DNA of 7,224 bases from Clostridiales bacterium (GCA_021203285.1 JAJQBM010000036.1:1-7224), one strand, 5' to 3'; shown: positions 1 to 7,027, counted from the stretch's first letter. Notes: generated by a model from the letters alone, not told the origin. Made by a program: numbers and translations.

Positions 1-1429
1 GGAGATTGGTCACATTGTTGATAAACGTCAACTCGATTTCTTTCTTATAGATATCGCAGAGATAGTTTTTGCTGATATTGATATTGTCCGCCACTTCCTG
101 GAGCGATATATTCTCACTGAAATGCTCGTTGATATATTCCAGCGCAGCCTGCACCATTCTGGACAGGGCAGCATCTTTCTGCCCGGAAACCAGCTGATTC
201 AACTCCAGCGCCAGCCTCCGGATCAGCGCCTTCTGCTCTTCCATAGAGGAATATTCCCGCTGCAGATACTTCAGATCCAGCATCTGTGCGGAGACGATCT
301 CGCCCCTGGCATCGTACTTATTCTGCATCTGAAAAACACGCAGCAAAATCAGGAAAGAGATGCTGGATACATAATCCCTAAGCAGCACCGGAAGGTTCTG
401 TCTGGGAAACACATAAATCCGATTGACGGACGTCTCAATCCCATCCGGGTCATTCACGGAAATCGCCTGAAACAGATTTTCAATCTCCACATAGGGAATG
501 GTCAGGTTCAGTTCCTGTCGTTTTACCGGGTTTGCCTCAGAACTCTCGTCGATATTGGCTTCTTTCATAAACATCCTGCGCGCACAGTCGTTCCTCGCCT
601 GAAACAGTTCTCCCTGCCCGTGATGAATATAGCTGAACCCGAGAGGAAAATCAATCCCCTCCGCGCGTCTCGTCTCCGCCAGTGCGGAAATCGTATCGCA
701 GACTTCCTCATATCTCTCATCATCCAGTCTGTAGAGCACAAAATAAAGACTCTCATCGGAAAAGAAATCCAGAACCTCTCCGTAATCGGCGAGCAGCATC
801 TCCACTTCCTGCGTCAGGCGCGCAATCTCCGACATAAAGTCTCCCGCAATCGAAAGTCGGTCGGTATCCATTTTGATCAGGAGAAAGACATCATCCCGAA
901 AATCAATCTGCCCCTGATCGCATAGAACTTCATACAGCTCCTCATCGCGGTCATCTGACTCTGTCAGTTCCAGATAGTAACGGTTTTTCAGTTCGACACA
1001 GTTATCCTTGAGCAGCTTTTGCAGCACCTGATAAGACTTTTCCCTGGACTGCTTTTCCTCAATCCTGCTGTACATGTGGCGCAGCATCGCGATAAAATCA
1101 TCCTTTTTGATCGGCTTTAACAGGTAATCGCTGACACCCAGCCTTACCGCCGCCTGCGCATAGGAAAAATCATCGTAACCGCTTAAAATCACAACCTCCA
1201 CACCGGGATTTCTTTTTTTTGCCTCATCGGCAAACTCCAGCCCGTCCATCGCAGGCATCTTGACATCCGTGATCACCAGATCCGGTTTTAATTCTTCCAG
1301 CTGTTCCAGCGCTTTCAGGGGGTTGGAAAACGCCCCCACGACCTCAAAGCCGTAAGAAGGCAGGTCATACACCCGCTGAATTCCTTTTAACGCAAATTCC
1401 TCATCGTCCAGAAGCAACAAACGATACAT
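1..1429 (-). CDS. YesN-type response regulator, receiver plus AraC-family HTH (C-terminus cut by window edge)
   Basis: This frame is open from an ATG at 1429 to base 1, giving 476 visible residues with no stop. It begins MYRLLLLDDEE, a standard receiver start with the acidic pair D8/D9. The phospho-acceptor is D55 in ITDVKMPAMDG, the conserved Ser is S83 in ILSGYDD, and the conserved Lys is K105 in DYLLKP. A long middle region (about 120-420) has no recognisable motif, as is usual in this family. Near residues 430-476 the first helix-turn-helix of an AraC-type DNA-binding domain appears (ISLQEVADNINISKNYLCDIYKKE). The second helix-turn-helix lies beyond the window. Family members are about 500-540 residues, so only a short tail is missing. 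Such proteins are usually phosphorylated by a YesM-type sensor kinase and often control carbohydrate uptake; no kinase is visible here. The start is chosen because the receiver fold begins there; a weak GGAAAG lies 10 nt upstream. It starts 20 nt after the membrane-protein gene and is probably co-transcribed with it. Confidence 0.93.
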   Translation of the reverse strand, partial: MYRLLLLDDEEFALKGIQRVYDLPSYGFEVVGAFSNPLKALEQLEELKPDLVITDVKMPAMDGLEFADEAKKRNPGVEVVILSGYDDFSYAQAAVRLGVSDYLLKPIKKDDFIAMLRHMYSRIEEKQSREKSYQVLQKLLKDNCVELKNRYYLELTESDDRDEELYEVLCDQGQIDFRDDVFLLIKMDTDRLSIAGDFMSEIARLTQEVEMLLADYGEVLDFFSDESLYFVLYRLDDERYEEVCDTISALAETRRAEGIDFPLGFSYIHHGQGELFQARNDCARRMFMKEANIDESSEANPVKRQELNLTIPYVEIENLFQAISVNDPDGIETSVNRIYVFPRQNLPVLLRDYVSSISFLILLRVFQMQNKYDARGEIVSAQMLDLKYLQREYSSMEEQKALIRRLALELNQLVSGQKDAALSRMVQAALEYINEHFSENISLQEVADNINISKNYLCDIYKKEIELTFINNVTNL

Positions 1430-1449
1430 CTCTCACCGTCTTTCCTTTT

Positions 1450-1824
1450 TCACTTCATATATTTCCCTTTGGCGTTCTGCAGGCTGATGATAAACCACAC
1501 CATAAAAACGACAAAGACTGTGACCCCTGCGGCCTCCGCAAAATCATTTTTTATGTAAAATGACTCTACCAGACCGTAGATTCCATAGAGCATGCATACC
1601 AGGCCGAAGAGAAACGTCTTCGGGCGCATCAGCTCGCAGAACTCCTGCGGTTTATGGATGCGATGCAAATCCTGCTGCGGCACGAGCCAGGACGGCGGCG
1701 TACCGGTTTTTTTCATCTGCTGCGCCGTATACACAGAATATGCGCCATAGATCAGTATAATAAAATCAAAGATCGTCATGATGCCCAGGTCGTCCAGGCT
1801 GAATTCTGTCAATAAAAAAATCAT
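1450..1824 (-). CDS. Small three-helix membrane protein of unknown function
   Basis: This is a 124-residue protein whose family I do not recognise. Hydrophobic segments at about 15-34 (FDFIILIYGAYSVY), 70-90 (FLFGLVCMLYGIYGLVESFY) and 99-116 (VTVFVVFMVWFIISL) predict three membrane helices. A polar loop of about 35 residues between helices 1 and 2 contains PPSWLVPQQDLHRIHKP. The C-terminus is short and basic (NAKGKYMK). There is no signal-peptide cleavage motif and no catalytic motif. The start at 1824 is supported by AGGAG 7 nt upstream; an internal Met16 is a weaker alternative. It lies 109 nt after thrC and 20 nt before the response-regulator gene, so co-transcription with the regulator is likely. 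The direction, ribosome site and coherent helix pattern argue for a real gene, while the plus-strand frame over the same bases looks like a shadow. Confidence 0.75.
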   Translation of the reverse strand: MIFLLTEFSLDDLGIMTIFDFIILIYGAYSVYTAQQMKKTGTPPSWLVPQQDLHRIHKPQEFCELMRPKTFLFGLVCMLYGIYGLVESFYIKNDFAEAAGVTVFVVFMVWFIISLQNAKGKYMK

Positions 1825-1830
1825 TCATTT

Positions 1831-1836
1831 ACTCCT
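1831..1836 (-). promoter_or_regulatory. Ribosome binding site AGGAGT of the membrane-protein gene
   Basis: On the minus strand AGGAGT stands 6-7 nt before the ATG at 1824. It decides in favour of that start over the internal Met at residue 16. A second ATG at 1828 is in another frame and is ignored. Confidence 0.7.
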
Positions 1837-1933
1837 GTTTTCTAATCCGGATATATCGGAATAAAAATCAAATCTCACCGGCTAACGCAATAAAACATTG
1901 ATATGCGTCCAATATATTTATCTGCCGTATACT

Positions 1934-3427
1934 TTATTTTCCGATACACAGGAAACGCTTCACAACCGCTTCCATCTCATCCGTGTCGCAGACCGTGTCA
2001 TGAAGCACGGCGGCATTGCGGATCTCCTCGATCGCCCGGGGCACTTTTACGTTGGCCAGGCGGGAAAGCTCATCCACCAGTTCAAAATCGCCCATGGCGT
2101 CATGGCTCTCATCGATGGCGTTCATCACGCTGCGGGTAAACTTAAACGGGCTCGCTGTGGAGGCAATCACGGTCTTTTTCTCATCTCCCGTCTCCGCGGC
2201 ATATTTCTGATACACGGCAGAAGCGACAGCCGTGTGCGTGTCAATGACATAGCCGGTGTCCTCATACAGTTTTCGGATCGCCGCCGCAGTCTCTGATTCA
2301 TCCGCGAAGTTTCCGTAAAACGTGTTCAGCTGGTCCCGCATCTCCGGCGTAATCTCATACTTTCCTTTGGAGGACAGCTGACGCATCAATTCTGCGTTCT
2401 TCCCTGCATCCTCCCCCGCAATCCGATAAATCAGGCGCTCCAGGTTGCTGGAAATCAGGATATCCATGGACGGGGACGAGGTCAGCTTAAATTCCCGGTT
2501 TTTGTCGTACACACCGGTGGAGAAGAAGTCATACAGTACCTTATTTTCATTGGATGCACAGATCAGCGTCTCGATAGGAAGACCCATGTTCTTCGCATAA
2601 AACGCGGCCAGAATGTTTCCAAAGTTACCGGTGGGAACCACTACATTGATGGTCTCGCCCGCCTCGATCTCGCCGCTCTCCACCAGCCTCGCGTAAGCGT
2701 AGACATAGTAGACAATCTGCGGCACCAGCCGGCCGATGTTGATGGAATTCGCGGAGGAAAACTGATATCCCGCCGCATCCAGCTGTGCTTTCAGCTCCGG
2801 ATCGGAAAACATCTGCTTCACGCCGGTCTGCGCCTGGTCAAAGTTCCCGTGGATTCCCATCACCATGGTGTTATCCCCCTTCTGGGTCACCATCTGGTTC
2901 TCCTGAATCGGGCTGACGCCGCTCTTCGGGTAAAAGACAATAATCTTCGTTCCCTCCACGTCCGCGAATCCGGCCAGAGCTGCCTTGCCGGTATCTCCCG
3001 ATGTAGCCGTCAGAATCACAATATCGTTGGTCACATGATTCTTCCGCGCAGAGGTGATCAGCAAATGCGGCAGGATGGAAAGCGCCATATCCTTAAACGC
3101 AATGGTCGCCCCGTGAAACAGTTCCAGATAATAGGCGCCGTCCGCGTAAACCAGCGGCGCGATCTCCGGTGTGTCAAACTTGGCGTCATAAGCACGGTCA
3201 ATACAGGTCTTCAGTTCCTCCTCCGTGAAATCCGTGAGGAAGCGACTCATCACTGCATAGGCTGTCTCCTGGTAAGTCATCTTCGCAAGTTCTTCCAGCG
3301 GAATATCCAGCTTCGGAATCACAGTGGGCACATAGAGGCCGCCGTTTTTCGCCAGGCCGTTTAAAATCGCCTGGGATGCGGTAACTGTTTCCGATGCATC
3401 GCGAGTGTTGGTGTATAAAATATCCAT
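1934..3427 (-). CDS. thrC: Threonine synthase
   Basis: ThrC converts O-phospho-L-homoserine to L-threonine and phosphate using pyridoxal phosphate in the cytoplasm; this is the last step of threonine synthesis and supplies isoleucine synthesis. The 497 residues match the usual length of the clostridial form. The N-terminal domain starts MDILYTNTRD and includes GLAKNGGLYVP (24-34). The PLP lysine is K112 in ELFHGATIAFKDMA. The motif TATSGDTGKAA (140-150) belongs to the substrate-phosphate site, PTGNFGN (265-271) binds the cofactor phosphate, and SSANSINIGR (224-233) is a further family signature. The C-terminal part contains STASPFKFTRSVMNAI. All of these are intact. AGGAGG lies 7 nt before the ATG. 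The gene follows leuC after a 264-nt spacer carrying a terminator-like hairpin, two 38-bp inverted-end elements and a palindrome, which suggests it has its own promoter and regulation. Confidence 0.97.
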   Translation of the reverse strand: MDILYTNTRDASETVTASQAILNGLAKNGGLYVPTVIPKLDIPLEELAKMTYQETAYAVMSRFLTDFTEEELKTCIDRAYDAKFDTPEIAPLVYADGAYYLELFHGATIAFKDMALSILPHLLITSARKNHVTNDIVILTATSGDTGKAALAGFADVEGTKIIVFYPKSGVSPIQENQMVTQKGDNTMVMGIHGNFDQAQTGVKQMFSDPELKAQLDAAGYQFSSANSINIGRLVPQIVYYVYAYARLVESGEIEAGETINVVVPTGNFGNILAAFYAKNMGLPIETLICASNENKVLYDFFSTGVYDKNREFKLTSSPSMDILISSNLERLIYRIAGEDAGKNAELMRQLSSKGKYEITPEMRDQLNTFYGNFADESETAAAIRKLYEDTGYVIDTHTAVASAVYQKYAAETGDEKKTVIASTASPFKFTRSVMNAIDESHDAMGDFELVDELSRLANVKVPRAIEEIRNAAVLHDTVCDTDEMEAVVKRFLCIGK

Positions 3428-3434
3428 GGGGAAT

Positions 3435-3440
3435 CCTCCT
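3435..3440 (-). promoter_or_regulatory. Ribosome binding site AGGAGG of thrC
   Basis: A perfect AGGAGG lies 7 nt before the ATG at 3427 on the minus strand, which fixes the thrC start and suggests efficient translation. Confidence 0.85.
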
Positions 3441-3516
3441 TCTATATTCTGGCTGCATGATAAGCAGATGTGTTTCTTCTATTTTTTTCAGCTGCGTTAG
3501 GCGCAAACGTTTTATA

Positions 3517-3531
3517 GATATGTAACATATC
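3517..3531. promoter_or_regulatory. Perfect 15-bp palindrome upstream of thrC, possible operator
   Basis: The plus strand reads GATATGT-A-ACATATC: two perfect 7-bp arms around one central base, about 90 bp before the thrC start. A CATATG palindrome follows immediately (3533-3538), and on the thrC strand a -10-like TATAAA (3511-3516) sits right beside it. I could not find a good -35 at proper spacing, so the promoter itself is not claimed. The size and symmetry suit a dimeric repressor site, but the binding protein is unknown. Confidence 0.35.
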
Positions 3532-3552
3532 ACATATGGGTATTGTCCTGCA

Positions 3553-3590
3553 TACGGACTATTTTCTAATCCGCACTGGTTTCGTCCGTA
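3553..3590. repeat. 38-bp inverted-end element, copy A
   Basis: The plus strand reads TACGGACTATTT, then 17 variable bases, then TCGTCCGTA. The outer 7 bp are perfect inverted repeats (TACGGAC / GTCCGTA). It lies about 126 bp before the thrC start and 15 bp from copy B. The arm centres are 31 bp apart, close to three helical turns. This copy has the best-conserved ends of the three. Confidence 0.7.
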
Positions 3591-3605
3591 ATGTAATTCT
3601 ATTCT

Positions 3606-3643
3606 TACAGACTATTTCCACAATTATTCCGATCTCGTCCGTA
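3606..3643. repeat. 38-bp inverted-end element, copy B
   Basis: The plus strand reads TACAGACTATTT, then 17 variable bases, then TCGTCCGTA, with one mismatch in the left arm relative to copy A. It has the same length and orientation as copy A and starts 53 bp further on, about five helical turns. It lies between the hairpin after leuC and copy A, in the thrC upstream region. Confidence 0.7.
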
Positions 3644-3662
3644 TCCAAATATTTACTCAAAA

Positions 3663-3681
3663 TGGAATAATTTTTATTCCA
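3663..3681 (-). terminator. AT-rich stem-loop just after leuC, possible weak terminator
   Basis: TGGAATAA and TTATTCCA form a perfect 8-bp inverted repeat around a 3-base loop, 10 nt after the leuC stop codon. On the minus strand it is followed by TTTTG, a short U-run. The stem has only two G-C pairs, so a strong intrinsic terminator is doubtful; it could instead be a 3'-end stabilising hairpin. Confidence 0.4.
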
Positions 3682-3691
3682 GCATTCCGGA

Positions 3692-4933
3692 TTAAGGATT
3701 CACTATCTTCCCCGCAACAGCAGCCGCTGCCGCGGTTTTCGGCGACGCGAGGTAAATCTCCACCTTCGATGTCCCCATGCGGCCGAGGAAGTTGCGGTTG
3801 TTGGTGGCGACCACTCTCTCCCCGTCGGTCAGGATGCCTCCGGTACGGCCGCAGCAAAGCCCGCACCCGGGATGGGTGACAATAGCTCCCGCCTCGACAA
3901 GTGTCTTTATCGTCCCGTTTTCCGTCGCCTCCTTAAAAATCTTCCGGCTGGCCGGCGTGACGATCAGCTTCACAAAGGGCGCGACCTTTTTCCCTTTTAG
4001 TATCTCAGCCGCCGCCATCAGATCTTCCAGACGTCCATTGGTGCAGGAACCGATGAAAACCTGATCTGCTTTGGTTCCTTCCAGTTCAGACACCGGGCGG
4101 ATCTTGTCTACCTGCGAAGGGCAGGCCAGAACAGGCACCAGCTCCTCCGCTGCGTATGTAATCTCTCTGACATAGGAAGCGTCGGCGTCCGCCGCAAGAC
4201 TTTTCTCCGCCTCGCCGAGCGTGATCTGACAATACTCCGCCGTCTTCTCATCCGCCTCAAACAGCGCACACTTCGCTCCGGCTTCCACCGCCATGTTGGA
4301 CATGGTCATCCGGCTGGCCACGGTCATATTTTCAATCGTGTCGCCATGGAACTCAAGGGCTTTGTATGTTGCCCCGTCCGCTCCCAGGTCACCGATCAAT
4401 TTTAAAATAATATCTTTCGAGGCAATATTGTCCGGCAGTTTGCCGGTCACAGTCACCTTTATCGCCTCCGGCACGCGCACTCAGAGCTGCCCGGTTCCCA
4501 GGATCCCCGCCATCTCCGTATAACCGATGCCGGAAGAAAACGCCCCCACACAGCCGTATGTCGTCGTGTGGCTGTCCGTGCCAAATACAATATTCCCCGG
4601 CTTCACATAGCCCGCCTCCGTCATCAGCTGGTGGCAGATTCCGTCCGAGCGGTGGACATGTGTCATGCCGTACTTTTTGGCGAACTCATTTCCCACACGG
4701 AAATGCCGGGTGTCATCCACCTGGCTGGCCGGAACGAGGTGATCATAAATCAGGACAACCCTGTCCGGATCCCAGAGTTCCCGAAATCCCATCTCCTCAA
4801 ACTTTTCCGCCACAAAGGGGATGAAAATATCGTGTATCATGACGCGGTCCACATCGACGGTCACGATATCACCCGGGCGAACATTCTTTTTTACATTCCG
4901 CCCGATTATTTTTTCGATCATAGTAAATCCCAT
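3692..4933 (-). pseudogene. leuC: 3-isopropylmalate dehydratase large subunit, interrupted by an in-frame TGA at codon 151
   Basis: This is the large subunit of an aconitase-superfamily 4Fe-4S hydro-lyase, which with LeuD isomerises 2-isopropylmalate to 3-isopropylmalate in leucine synthesis. The frame spans 413 codons plus stop, near the family length. Codons 1-150 run from MGFTMIEKII to GILGTGQL and include GTDSHTTTYG (118-127). Codon 151 is TGA (4481-4483), and codons 152-413 continue in the same frame with VRVPEAIKV. The paralogue at 5743-6996 has Trp at its own residue 151, so a single TGG to TGA change explains the break. The cluster cysteines are all present: C297 (GSCTNGR), C357 and C360 (HPGCGLCCG). 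NRNFLGR near residue 380 matches the substrate-binding loop. AGAGGA lies 8 nt before the start. No ribosome site supports a restart at the GTG after the stop. Trp is TGG elsewhere in this gene (W54), so UGA is not the normal Trp codon. Homoaconitase or another 2-alkylmalate dehydratase is possible. Confidence 0.9.
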
Positions 4934-5058
4934 GCTGCTTTTCCTCTCATCCGATATTCCATATACTGATCTCTATGCTATTTTTTGAACAGCCTGTATC
5001 CGCACCGCTCTCCGAGATGCAGGTCCCGTATACAAATCAACAAAATATAATCGCTATC

Positions 5059-5098
5059 GCATAATCCGGTCACATCCGAAACACACTGCGGATTACGC
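5059..5098 (-). other. Stem-loop overlapping the leuD stop codon
   Basis: On the minus strand GCGTAATCCG and CGGATTATGC can form a 10-bp stem (one G-U pair in RNA) with a 20-nt loop. The 5' arm contains the leuD stop codon TAA. No U-run follows directly, so it is not a standard terminator. A 3'-end processing or translational-coupling role in the leuD-leuC spacer is possible, or the match may be chance. Confidence 0.35.
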
Positions 5099-5584
5099 AA
5101 GTCCGTTCCGTCTGCGCATCGCGCTGACAAGACCGCCCGCCTGAATGATCTCCAGCAGATTATCCGGCAGGGACGCAATCGAATACGTCTTCTCACCCAA
5201 AGAAATCTTCTCTCCCACCGTCACGGTAAGCTCATCTCCCTCTGCCACGTCCGCCTGCAAATCCGGATTTTCAATCAGAAGCAGACCATTATTGATGGAA
5301 TTGCGGAAAAAAAACCGCGCATAGGACTTTGCAATGACGCAACGAATCCCCAGCGCCTTAATTACCTCCGGCGCCTGCTCCCGGGAAGACCCGCAGCCGA
5401 AGTTCTTTCCCGCAACAATGATATCGCCGGGCTGTATCTGTGCCGCCAGCTCCGGACGAAGCGGCGAGAAGGCATATGGTTTAATATCCTCCACTGTTTT
5501 CAGGGCAAGATATTCCGTCGGCATAATGATGTCTGTGTCGATATCGTCGCCGAGGAGCCATGCTTTTCCTGTGAATTTATCCAT
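5093..5584 (-). CDS. leuD: 3-isopropylmalate dehydratase small subunit
   Basis: This 163-residue protein is the swivel-domain small subunit that completes the active site of LeuC-type dehydratases. Clear family motifs are GDDIDTDIIMP (12-22), PGDIIVAGKNFGCGSSREQAP (52-72), the phosphate/carboxylate-binding SSRE within it, and AKSYARFFFRNSINNGLLLIE (85-105). The length is normal for the archaeal/clostridial form (about 160-170). The loop after the first motif reads YLAL (25-28). Family studies link this loop to substrate choice, with YLRT typical of homoaconitase and YLV plus a hydrophobic residue typical of isopropylmalate isomerase. YLAL lacks the Arg and so leans to isopropylmalate or a similar aliphatic substrate; this is inference. 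AAGGAGA lies 8 nt before the ATG. It sits between the two large-subunit genes, 159 nt before leuC and 158 nt after the other large subunit, and the upstream spacer holds element copy C. The reading frame is intact. Confidence 0.92.
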   Translation of the reverse strand: MDKFTGKAWLLGDDIDTDIIMPTEYLALKTVEDIKPYAFSPLRPELAAQIQPGDIIVAGKNFGCGSSREQAPEVIKALGIRCVIAKSYARFFFRNSINNGLLLIENPDLQADVAEGDELTVTVGEKISLGEKTYSIASLPDNLLEIIQAGGLVSAMRRRNGLA

Positions 5585-5624
5585 GGCAGAATCTCCTTTT
5601 TTCTATATTATGATTAAAGCGACA

Positions 5625-5662
5625 TAAGGACTATTTCTTATTTTTCAGCAATTTCGTCCGTA
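5625..5662. repeat. 38-bp inverted-end element, copy C
   Basis: The plus strand reads TAAGGACTATTT, then 17 variable bases, then TCGTCCGTA, with one mismatch in the left arm relative to copy A. It has the same length and orientation as copies A and B, 40 bp before the leuD start. Its internal sequence differs from theirs, so only the ends and the TATTT/TCG blocks are conserved. Confidence 0.68.
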
Positions 5663-5742
5663 TTAGTCTCTGTCTCATGCAGACTCCTCGCCCAACATAT
5701 ACACATGCATGAAAAATATATTGCGAACACCGAAAACATCCG

Positions 5743-6996
5743 TCAATTCAGCATGTCCTCCGTCGTAATCTCACCTTTGATGGCCGAAGCCGTCACAGTG
5801 GCCGCCGAAGCAAGATACACAAAAGAATCCGCGTGCCCCGCGCGGCCCTTAAAGTTGCGCGTGCCGTTGCTGAACAAAGTCTAGAAATAACCGAGACCGC
5901 CCTGGCACCTAAGCAAGCAGACGCTGCTGTTGGCATTCATCACAATGGCGCCCGCTTCCATAAAGGTCTGAATCAATCCCTCTTCCAGAGCCCGGGCATA
6001 AACTTCCTGGCTGGCCGGGACGACAAGGAACCTCACCAGAGGATGCACTTTTCTTCCTTTGATAATCTCCGCACCCACCCGAAGATCCTCTATCCTGCCA
6101 TTGTTGCAGGAGCCTAAGAATGCCTCATCAATCTTCACTCCGGCACATTTTTTCGCATTGACCAGATTATCCACGAAATGGGGCTTCGCCACCACCGGTG
6201 TAATCGTGCTCAGGTCGATCTCATACTCTTCAGTAAAGGCCGCATCCTCATCACTTTGGAATATGTATTTCGGCTCTCTTCCCCGCTCTTTTAAATAATC
6301 CATGGCCACTTCATCCACTTCCATCAGCGCGGTCTTGGCTCCCGCCTCCACGCAGAGATTACAGATGACAATACGGTCACTCATCGTCAGGGTCTTCATG
6401 CCCTCACCGACAAATTCCATCGCTTTGTAATTGGCGCCGTTGGCTCCGATTCTCCCGATGATCGTCAGAATCAGATCCCTGGCATAGACGCCTTTCGGAA
6501 GTTTCCCTGTAAGATAAAACCGGATTGTCTCGGGGACAAGCACCCAGGAGGTGCCGGTCACCATGGCATACAGATAGTCGGTGCAGCCCACGCCGGTCCC
6601 GAACGCACCAAGCGCACCGTAAGCGCAGGTATGACTGTCCGCACCGAAAATCAGTTCTCCCGGCCGCACATGGTTTTCCATCATAATCTGGTGACAGACA
6701 CCCTTGCCCTCATAAAAAGTGATGCCGTGCTCTTTCGCAAAATCACGCATTTTTTTGTGAGACGCTGCCGTCTTCGGACTGTCCGCGGGTACATTGTGAT
6801 CCACGATCCAGACCAGCTTGCTGACATCCGCTATGTGCGGATGCTTTAATTTATTGTGATACATATCTATGGTGAGATGCGTGGTCCCGTCATTGTTCAT
6901 CAGCTGATCCACTTCCACTGTATGGATATCACCGGCCTTTACCTCGTCGACGCCGGCCGCCGCGGCAATGATTTTTTCCGCCATTGTCATTCCCAT
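5743..6996 (-). pseudogene. Second isopropylmalate/homoaconitate-type dehydratase large subunit, interrupted by an in-frame TAG at codon 372
   Basis: This is a second LeuC-like aconitase-superfamily large subunit. The start MGMTMAEKII has GGAGGG 8 nt upstream. Visible motifs are CHQIM (101-105), GADSHTCAYG (118-127), TGTSWVLVPETI (147-158, Trp at 151) and GSCNNGR (cluster Cys C297). The frame reaches TAG at 5881-5883 after 371 codons, then continues unbroken for 45 codons that are plainly the family C-terminus ([15 protein letters not shown], then [17 protein letters not shown]) to TGA at 5743. The full frame is 417 codons, near the usual length. Next to the stop, residues 356-371 are aberrant (NSSVCLLRCQGGLGYF). 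The second cluster ligand, expected at 357, is Ser, while C360 remains. The truncated form lacks the RNFKGR substrate loop, so activity is unlikely if the sequence is correct. It lies 31 nt after a small-subunit gene, its probable partner. Its substrate could be isopropylmalate, citramalate, 2,3-dimethylmalate or homoaconitate; the sequence does not decide. Confidence 0.88.
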
Positions 6997-7004
6997 GTTT
7001 CCCG

Positions 7005-7010
7005 CCCTCC
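7005..7010 (-). promoter_or_regulatory. Ribosome binding site GGAGGG of the second large-subunit gene
   Basis: GGAGGG lies 8 nt before the ATG at 6996 in a 30-nt spacer after the upstream small-subunit gene. It supports Met1 over the in-frame Met3 and Met5, and fits tight co-transcription of the two subunits. Confidence 0.7.
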
Positions 7011-7027
7011 ATATTTCTCCGTAATTA

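Noticed and set aside
122..925. Long plus-strand open frame of 267 codons
   Set aside because: It lies opposite the response-regulator gene, whose minus-strand frame carries clear receiver and AraC motifs; the plus-strand protein has no recognisable fold pattern.
1825..1933. Possible terminator after thrC (ACGCA / TGCGT and CAAT / ATTG pairs)
   Set aside because: The stems are short or bulged and no U-run follows; not convincing enough to annotate.
3198..3533. Minus-strand frame starting in the thrC leader, considered as a leader peptide
   Set aside because: It is long, runs into thrC in another frame, has no run of Thr, Ile or Leu codons and no clear ribosome site.
3428..3691. T-box or other riboswitch leader before thrC
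   Set aside because: The T-box core (AGGGTGG-type) and a following strong terminator are absent on the minus strand.
3692..4480. Separate downstream gene starting at the GTG after the TGA
   Set aside because: It begins mid-domain in the same frame as the upstream half, with no ribosome site; it is the second part of leuC.
4481..4483. TGA as a selenocysteine codon
   Set aside because: The aligned residue in the paralogue is Trp, not Cys, and no obvious SECIS-like hairpin was seen directly after it.
4978..5196. Minus-strand frame across the leuD end and spacer
   Set aside because: Arg/Cys-rich out-of-frame reading of leuD with no family resemblance.
5878..5930. Patch of substitutions as a diversity-generating retroelement target
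   Set aside because: The changes are not concentrated at adenine positions, and no template repeat or reverse transcriptase is present.
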